A stretch of DNA of 8,421 nucleotides, from assembly GCA_902773215.1 (NCBI GenBank), contig CACYDQ010000309.1, forward strand, positions 1 to 8,421. The letters run 5' to 3'. The DNA comes from an uncultured Spirochaetaceae bacterium (GTDB taxonomy: Bacteria > Spirochaetota > Spirochaetia > Treponematales > Treponemataceae). Of the stretch, positions 4,084-8,421 are shown one piece after another (positions within the stretch are counted from its first letter, which is position 1; every line of letters starts with the position of its first letter). Both the position numbers and the translations under genes were made by a program. Below the pieces are notes generated by a model, which saw only the letters and a program-made list of their open reading frames with translations, ran no database searches and was not told the origin of the DNA.

Positions 4084-4845
4084 ATGAACTGCAGGGAATA
4101 CGGGAAAGAGAGCGGCAGGCACATAGTCCTCCTGCACGGGGGAGGGCTCTCGTGGTGGAACTACCGCGACGAGGCGGAACTTCTCCGGGGAGAGTTCCAC
4201 GTGGTCCTGCCCGTGCTGGACGGGCACGCGGGGAGCGGAAGGCCTTTCACTTCCATAGAGGACAACGCCGCGGAAATCGTGGAATTCATCGACAGGGAGC
4301 TGGGGGGCTCCGTCGAGTTCATCGGTGGCCTGTCCCTCGGCGGGCAGGTGATGCTTGAAATCCTTTCCCAGCGGGGGAACATCTGCCGCTGTGCCCTCGT
4401 GGAGAGCGCGTGCGTCATCCCGTCGCCTCTTACTGCCGCCCTGGCGGGGCCCGCGCTCGGCATGAGCTACGGCCTCATACGGAACAGGGCTTTTGCTCGC
4501 TTGCAGTTCTCCTCCCTGCACATCCGGGAGGACTTGTTCCAGGACTATTACCGGGACAGCTGCCTGATTTCCCGGAAGGATATGGAAGCCTTCCTGCGGG
4601 CAAGCTCCGTCTACCAGCTGAAGGATTCCCTCCGTGCCTGCAGGGCCAGGGTGCTCGTCGCCGCGGGAGGGAGGGAAGACCACCGCATGCTCCGGTCCGC
4701 CGGGCTGATACACGGGATGATTCCCGGGAGCAGCCTGGAGGTCCTTCCCGGCCTGTGGCACGGGGGGCTCTCCCTGAACAACCCCTCCGGCTACCTGGTG
4801 CGGCTCAGGGGGCTGTTGGGGGAGGATAATTGTAAGTCTTTATAA
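4084..4845 (+). CDS. Alpha/beta hydrolase
   Basis: 253 residues, cytosolic. An alpha/beta-hydrolase-fold enzyme of unknown substrate. The oxyanion-hole strand and loop IVLLHGGGLSWW occupy 14-25, D-G-H-A-G-S-G follows at 46-52, and the nucleophile elbow GLSLGG puts the catalytic serine at S84. A LVAAGGRED segment (191-199) supplies the probable acid (E198 or D199), and LWHGG contains the catalytic His at 226. A variable cap lies between about 110 and 180. Length is typical. No Shine-Dalgarno is evident before the ATG, which starts three bases after the YunG-like stop, so translation is probably coupled to that gene. The last codons become AT-rich as the gene runs into the next promoter region. 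Confidence 0.88.
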   Translation: MNCREYGKESGRHIVLLHGGGLSWWNYRDEAELLRGEFHVVLPVLDGHAGSGRPFTSIEDNAAEIVEFIDRELGGSVEFIGGLSLGGQVMLEILSQRGNICRCALVESACVIPSPLTAALAGPALGMSYGLIRNRAFARLQFSSLHIREDLFQDYYRDSCLISRKDMEAFLRASSVYQLKDSLRACRARVLVAAGGREDHRMLRSAGLIHGMIPGSSLEVLPGLWHGGLSLNNPSGYLVRLRGLLGEDNCKSL

Positions 4846-4872
4846 TATATATACTTAGAATAGAATACAGAC

Positions 4873-4890
4873 CCCGGGGGTAATCCCGGG
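4873..4890. other. Small inverted repeat after the hydrolase gene
   Basis: CCCGGG at 4873-4878 and again at 4885-4890 around GGTAAT. Each half is itself a palindrome. There is no T run downstream, so it is at most a weak terminator; it separates the hydrolase from the promoter of the next gene. Confidence 0.28.
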
Positions 4891-4898
4891 AATCCTGC

Positions 4899-4927
4899 TT
4901 GAGGAAAACGGAGAATCGTGTTATAAA
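4899..4927 (+). promoter_or_regulatory. Promoter of the GNAT-PAP2-racemase operon
   Basis: TTGAGG (4899-4904; four of six), a 17-base spacer, and TATAAA (4922-4927; five of six) with an upstream TG that makes an extended -10. The predicted +1 near 4934 gives a leader of about 12 nt carrying AAAGG seven bases before the ATG at 4946. Confidence 0.62.
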
Positions 4928-4945
4928 GGAAGGAAAGGTTTATCC

Positions 4946-5572
4946 ATGCTGACGGTGATTTTCGGTGACTGCGAGAACGTAATCTACAACACCTCCCTTT
5001 ACTTCAAGAACAGCTACGAGCCGGAGTTGCCGTACAGCGTGGATGAGATATACGGGATTCATGTATCAGGAAAATATGCCGGGCTGAGGCAGGTGTACCA
5101 CGAATTCTACCATATATATGAGATGGAAGAGAGCATTGTCGTTTATGATGACAGATACAAGGAAGGGGTCTTCGCCTTCACGGACCGCTGCTTCAGGGAG
5201 CTGGGGAAGGCGTTCGAGCCGGAGGGGAGGCATTCCTTTTACAATGACATCGGGAAGGAGTTCGAGTCCTTCTGGTGCCTCCTGTCGGGCGGCGGCGTGA
5301 TTGGGACCGTGGCGCTCCGGAGGCTTGACGGGGCGACGGCTGAGCTGAAGGCCCTGTACCTTGCGGAGGAATACCGGGGGCGGGGTTTGGGATACCGCCT
5401 GCTGGACACGGCGGTGTCCGCGGCACGCCGGGCAGGATACGGGCGCGTCGTGCTGGATTCCATGTCGGGGTATACGGCCGCGCTGAGATTGTACGGGAAC
5501 TACGGGTTCAGGCGCACGGAACGCTTCAACGACAACCAGCACGCGGATGTTTTCATGGAGATAATCTTATGA
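4946..5572 (+). CDS. GNAT acetyltransferase with a DUF4869-like N-terminal piece
   Basis: 208 residues. Residues from about 60 on form a complete GNAT enzyme: M60-E-E-S-I-V-V-Y resembles the natural start of that family, EPEGRH is at 91-96, the acetyl-CoA loop YRGRGLG at 143-149, and the domain ends with LYGNYGF and DVFMEIIL. Residues 1 to about 35, starting MLTVIFGD and containing NVIYNTSLYFKN, look like the first part of DUF4869 proteins, whose remainder is missing. The full-length start is supported by a good promoter and purine-rich Shine-Dalgarno just upstream of 4946; the internal ATG at 5123 has no Shine-Dalgarno. So this is either a genuine fusion or a gene-fusion remnant that supplies expression signals. 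Substrate unknown. It leads a tight operon with PAP2 and racemase genes. Confidence 0.84.
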   Translation: MLTVIFGDCENVIYNTSLYFKNSYEPELPYSVDEIYGIHVSGKYAGLRQVYHEFYHIYEMEESIVVYDDRYKEGVFAFTDRCFRELGKAFEPEGRHSFYNDIGKEFESFWCLLSGGGVIGTVALRRLDGATAELKALYLAEEYRGRGLGYRLLDTAVSAARRAGYGRVVLDSMSGYTAALRLYGNYGFRRTERFNDNQHADVFMEIIL

Positions 5573-5591
5573 TTCCGGGAGAGGAGATGAT

Positions 5592-6317
5592 ATGACGAGG
5601 AAGACGTTTTTGGGCCTTGCGGGGGTACTGCTTGTCGGCTGCCTGCTTGCGGGGGCTTCGCTCATCACGGAGAAGTGTATTCCCAAGACCGAATGGGACG
5701 GCGGGCAGTACCGGATTGAGGACGTGAACGCGCTTGACGCACATTTCGCGCAGCCCTATGACAAGCTGCGGGACGATGTGGGGACGGTCCTCGTGCTCGC
5801 CACGAACGCCGCCGCCTACTGCACGGCGGTCCTGCTCGTTTTCCTGGGGGTAGAGGACAGAAAGAAGGCGCTCAGGATGATGGTGTTCGACTCCTTCACC
5901 TACGGGGAGTGCTGCCTGTACACAAGCGGCATCTATCATATACTGAAAACATCCGTGGGAAGGATACGGCCCTACATGTACTTCCCTGACCCGAGCGTGA
6001 AGGGCATCGCGGAGGGGGACTTCTGCCTCTCCTGGCCGAGCGGGCATTCTTCCCTGTCCCTCATCGCGTTCGCGTTCATGCTCGGCTGGTTCGCGCTCCG
6101 CTTTCCCGCGTCCAGACTCAGGAAGCCCTCGCTCTGCGTCTTCCTCATGCTCGGCCTTGCCACGATGACCATGCGCATGCTCAGCGGGAATCACTTTTTG
6201 ACCGACGTCCTGTCGGGCGCGGCACTCGGCTTCCTTGTGTCCACGCTGGTCTTCCGGGTGAACAACCGGATATGGGTCAGTGACGGGATGGACCCGGGTC
6301 AGAACCCCGCCGGGTAG
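5592..6317 (+). CDS. PAP2-family membrane phosphatase
   Basis: 241 residues. An acid phosphatase of the PAP2 superfamily, which dephosphorylates lipid phosphates such as phosphatidate or undecaprenyl pyrophosphate at the inner membrane. The three catalytic motifs are intact: K119-x6-R126-P127, P149-S-G-H152, and R195-x5-H201-x3-D205. Hydrophobic segments are visible at about 5-25, 63-85, 106-118, 155-170, 180-193 and 205-221, consistent with a polytopic protein whose first segment could be an uncleaved anchor. AGGAG sits five bases before the ATG, 19 bases after the preceding stop, so it is the second gene of the operon. Which lipid it acts on, and whether it contributes to cell-envelope recycling, cannot be read from the sequence. 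Confidence 0.92.
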   Translation: MTRKTFLGLAGVLLVGCLLAGASLITEKCIPKTEWDGGQYRIEDVNALDAHFAQPYDKLRDDVGTVLVLATNAAAYCTAVLLVFLGVEDRKKALRMMVFDSFTYGECCLYTSGIYHILKTSVGRIRPYMYFPDPSVKGIAEGDFCLSWPSGHSSLSLIAFAFMLGWFALRFPASRLRKPSLCVFLMLGLATMTMRMLSGNHFLTDVLSGAALGFLVSTLVFRVNNRIWVSDGMDPGQNPAG

Positions 6318-6347
6318 GGATCAGCAGGAGTTTACAGGAGTCTATAT

Positions 6348-7040
6348 ATGAAGAAAATAGGGCTGGTCGGGGGGACGGGGCCGGAGTCCACCCTGATGTA
6401 TTACAAGGAACTGAACGGCAGGATTGACGCGCTTACCCGGTCCGCGGAGATGCCGGACCTGGCGATAGAGAGCGTGAACTTCCGCAGGGCGTGGGAGCTT
6501 GTGTCCTCGGGGAACTATGAGGCACTGGCGGGCTACCTTGCGGAGAAGATAGAAAATCTTTCCCGGAGCGGCTGCGAGGTCATCTCTCTCACGGCGGCGA
6601 CCATGCACGTCGTCTATGACGAGCTTGTCAGGAAGACGGGAGTCCGGCTCGTGAGCATCCCGGAATCTGTCTGCGCGGAATCGCGGGCGCGGGGCTACAG
6701 GAAGGTCGGCCTTCTGGGGACCATCTTTACGATGGAGCAGGATTTCATGAAGAAGGACTTCGTGAGAGCCGGCATGGAGGTCGTGGTCCCGGGGAAAGCG
6801 GACCGGGAGCTGATAGCGAGGCGTATCCTTGAGGAACTGGAGCTGGGAATCGTAAAGGAAGAGACGCGTGAAGAGTTTACCCGGATAATCAGGGAGATGA
6901 GGGACGAGCAGGGCATACAGGCGGTCATACTGGGCTGCACCGAGCTCCCCCTCCTGCTGAATCCCGGCAACTGCCCCGTGGACTGCCTGGACAGCGTGGA
7001 GATACACATGCAGTCGTTGATTCATCTGGCGATGGCCTGA
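6348..7040 (+). CDS. Aspartate/glutamate racemase family protein lacking the first catalytic cysteine
   Basis: 230 residues, cytosolic, two-lobed Asp/Glu racemase fold. Typical opening MKKIGLVGGTGPEST (1-15). The second catalytic motif GCTEL has its cysteine at C197. The first motif, normally C-N-T-x-H, reads A83-A-T-M-H87, so the position of the first cysteine is Ala (with Thr at 82). In the L-specific E. coli YgeA-type enzyme this position is Thr, so members with a single cysteine exist, but Ala leaves no obvious general base there. The protein may use a different substrate, be stereospecific, or act as something other than a racemase. CAGGAG lies seven bases before the ATG. It is the third gene of the operon, 30 bases after the PAP2 stop. 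Confidence 0.87.
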   Translation: MKKIGLVGGTGPESTLMYYKELNGRIDALTRSAEMPDLAIESVNFRRAWELVSSGNYEALAGYLAEKIENLSRSGCEVISLTAATMHVVYDELVRKTGVRLVSIPESVCAESRARGYRKVGLLGTIFTMEQDFMKKDFVRAGMEVVVPGKADRELIARRILEELELGIVKEETREEFTRIIREMRDEQGIQAVILGCTELPLLLNPGNCPVDCLDSVEIHMQSLIHLAMA

Positions 7041-7079
7041 GAGGGAATACGGAACGGGGGCCAGGGGGGGCTTTCCCTC
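7041..7079. terminator. Possible bidirectional terminator between convergent genes
   Basis: GAGGGAA (7041-7047), directly after the racemase stop, pairs with TTCCCTC (7073-7079), seven bases before the stop of convergent argA. The 25-base loop contains runs of five and seven G. The stem is short, the loop long and no T tract follows, so only its position argues for termination. Confidence 0.32.
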
Positions 7080-7085
7080 ACCCCT

Positions 7086-8421
7086 TTATCCTTCCAGGCG
7101 GTAGACGACCGAGCCGCGCTCCGGGGTCCAGATGGCCTTGCGCTGCTCGGGGATGCTGGACACGCTGGAAAGGCGGAAGCCCAGCCCCTCGAACCAGTCG
7201 GAGGTCTGGGTCGTCAGCAGGAAGATGCCGCTCGCGCCGGACTTCTTCGCGCGGGCGATGAGGAACTCGACGAGCTTCTGGCCGATTCCGAGGCTGGAGC
7301 ATGACCTGTCCACGGCGATTCCCGCTATCTCCATCTGCCCGTCGCTGTAGGGGACGAGGGCGGCCGAGGCGCGGATGGCCCCGTCCAGCTCGTAGACGAC
7401 GTAGTGGGAGAGCTGGTCGCCGAGAGACTCCTTGCTGCGGGGGAGGAGTATTCCCTTGTCCACGAAGGGCTGCATGAGGGTGAGGACGGCGGGAATGTCG
7501 TCGCTCTCCATGTCGCGGATGCGGCCATAGTCGCGCACGTATACCATCGTGCCGGAGCCGAAGTCCGAGAATATCTCGCAGGGGAGCGTCCCTTCCACCG
7601 ACCCGTCCAGGATGTGCACGCGGGAGACCCCTGACGAGCAGGCGCGGCGGGCGGTACGGAGGAGTTCGAAGATCTGCTCGTCGCTCGCCTCGGAGCCTGA
7701 GCTTACCGTTCGTTTGGCCTGCCGGACGGGCAGGGGGTCGTCTTTTCCCGGTGTCCCGCCGCCAGTGGAGCCGTCTCCTTCTGAAGCTGCCGAAGGGCAG
7801 TTAGCCTGCAAGAATGCGTCAAGCTCGTCCAGGCTCAGCGCGGGCACCGTCCCCCCGTCGGAGAGTCCGAGCCCTTCCGGTATGGCGAAACGTCCGTCAG
7901 TTATGGACGCGCCGGGGACCAGGTAGAAGAGCTTGTCGGCGTTCAGGTGCCCGGCGATTTTCTCCGCGAGCAGTACCGACGAGATGTTGTAGGGCTTGCC
8001 CGCGAGCGACCAGCCGATGCAGGGGAAAATCGGGATGAAGCCGTCCTCAAGCACCTTGCCGAGCGAAACCGCGTCCACCTTGTCTATGTCGCCGACCGTC
8101 CCCCAGTCGAAGCCCGCGAGGATGCCCCTGCCCCTGGCGCGGACCCAGTTGCCGATGAGGGCGGGGACCTTCTCGCCCGCGAGCGCGGTCATCACCTGGT
8201 TGGACACGTCGAAGGCCGCCATCTTGATGAGGGGCATCGCGTCCGCATCGGTCACCCGGCAGCCGTCCTTGATCCGCCAGCGTATCCCCGCGCGGGAGAG
8301 CACGTCGTCTATCCTGACCGCCGCCCCCGGCACCAGGATGATGCGGAGGCCCGCCCGGTGCAGGAGGGAGATGTCCTTGATGTGGGAGAGGAAGACCCCC
8401 CGGTCCAGAAGCTTGTCGTCC
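7086..8421 (-). CDS. argA: N-acetylglutamate synthase (amino-acid N-acetyltransferase), 5' end beyond the window
   Basis: 444 residues are visible; the frame is open through the right edge and the GTG at 8333 is an internal valine, so the true start lies outside, probably 30-50 codons away. The enzyme transfers acetyl from acetyl-CoA to glutamate, the first step of arginine synthesis. The N-terminal amino-acid-kinase-fold domain is seen from DDKLLDRG through I-I-L-V-P-G-A to a R-V-H-I-L-D-G segment. It is followed by a GNAT domain with GIGQKLVEFL as acetyl-CoA loop, LLTTQTSDWFEGLGF, and a near-terminal IPEQRKA matching the LPE-K-like end of classical ArgA. Between them, near visible residues 206-244 (about 7688-7805), is a Gly/Ser/Pro-rich low-complexity insertion. 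The kinase fold binds the arginine feedback inhibitor in this family. Confidence 0.91.
   Translation of the reverse strand, partial: DDKLLDRGVFLSHIKDISLLHRAGLRIILVPGAAVRIDDVLSRAGIRWRIKDGCRVTDADAMPLIKMAAFDVSNQVMTALAGEKVPALIGNWVRARGRGILAGFDWGTVGDIDKVDAVSLGKVLEDGFIPIFPCIGWSLAGKPYNISSVLLAEKIAGHLNADKLFYLVPGASITDGRFAIPEGLGLSDGGTVPALSLDELDAFLQANCPSAASEGDGSTGGGTPGKDDPLPVRQAKRTVSSGSEASDEQIFELLRTARRACSSGVSRVHILDGSVEGTLPCEIFSDFGSGTMVYVRDYGRIRDMESDDIPAVLTLMQPFVDKGILLPRSKESLGDQLSHYVVYELDGAIRASAALVPYSDGQMEIAGIAVDRSCSSLGIGQKLVEFLIARAKKSGASGIFLLTTQTSDWFEGLGFRLSSVSSIPEQRKAIWTPERGSVVYRLEG

Noticed and set aside
3505..4761. A 418-codon open frame on the minus strand
   Set aside because: It runs antisense through the YunG-like and hydrolase genes, both of which have clear motifs and proper starts. 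Its translation is low-complexity (Pro, Glu, Ala, Val rich) without recognisable domains; long antisense frames are common in GC-rich genes.
5553..6194. A 213-codon minus-strand frame
   Set aside because: It is antisense to the PAP2 gene, whose three catalytic motifs are intact on the plus strand.
7051..7070. G-quadruplex in the racemase/argA gap
   Set aside because: Only two long G runs are present close together; four well-separated tracts cannot be shown, so I treat it as part of the hairpin loop.
8331..8333. GTG as the start of ArgA
   Set aside because: The frame remains open to the window edge and the 29 upstream codons match the kinase-fold region of ArgA, so this GTG encodes an internal valine.

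Overview
The window is a piece of bacterial chromosome with GC-rich coding DNA (third positions mostly G or C, but frequent AGG arginine and ATA isoleucine codons). It is split by about 1.2 kb of much more AT-rich, repeat-laden non-coding DNA. The families present are a DUF3781 protein, a YunG-like protein, a DUF4869-like N-terminus, several GNAT enzymes and a classical kinase-plus-GNAT ArgA. Together they fit a host-associated anaerobe, perhaps a Treponema-like spirochaete or a Firmicute. That assignment is an inference from families and codon use; no rRNA or marker gene is present to settle it.

Left part (1-1993): the last codons of an RdgB/HAM1-type nucleotide pyrophosphatase on the + strand meet, stop against stop, a minus-strand pair. 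The pair is a GNAT acetyltransferase fused to an inorganic-pyrophosphatase-like domain, followed with an ATGA overlap by an orphan D12-class adenine-N6 DNA methyltransferase.

Centre (1994-3173, with an outlier at 3457-3489): no gene is visible. The stretch holds four near-perfect parS (ParB-binding) sites and one degenerate one, three or four DnaA-box-like 9-mers beside a roughly 72% AT segment, five tandem copies of a 23-bp repeat, and about ten copies of a degenerate 15-mer that often form small hairpins and in three cases sit 2-6 nt before a parS. Together this looks like a chromosome partition centre and possibly the replication origin. Genes flanking it are mostly transcribed away from it (minus on the left, plus on the right), except the small DUF3781 gene. 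No dnaA, dnaN, parA or parB lies in the window.

Right part (3174-8421): a small minus-strand DUF3781 gene is followed by a plus-strand run. First come a YunG-like protein and an alpha/beta hydrolase (3-nt gap). Then, from its own promoter, come a GNAT protein with a DUF4869-like N-terminus, a membrane PAP2 phosphatase and an aspartate/glutamate-racemase-family protein. Converging on these is the 3' part of argA (N-acetylglutamate synthase), which runs off the right edge.

Four promoters can be read by eye. All predict very short or absent 5' leaders: two minus-strand genes have their ATG at the predicted transcription start. The genes do not form one obvious pathway; the coherent biology of the window is the partition/origin-like locus and its repeat architecture.
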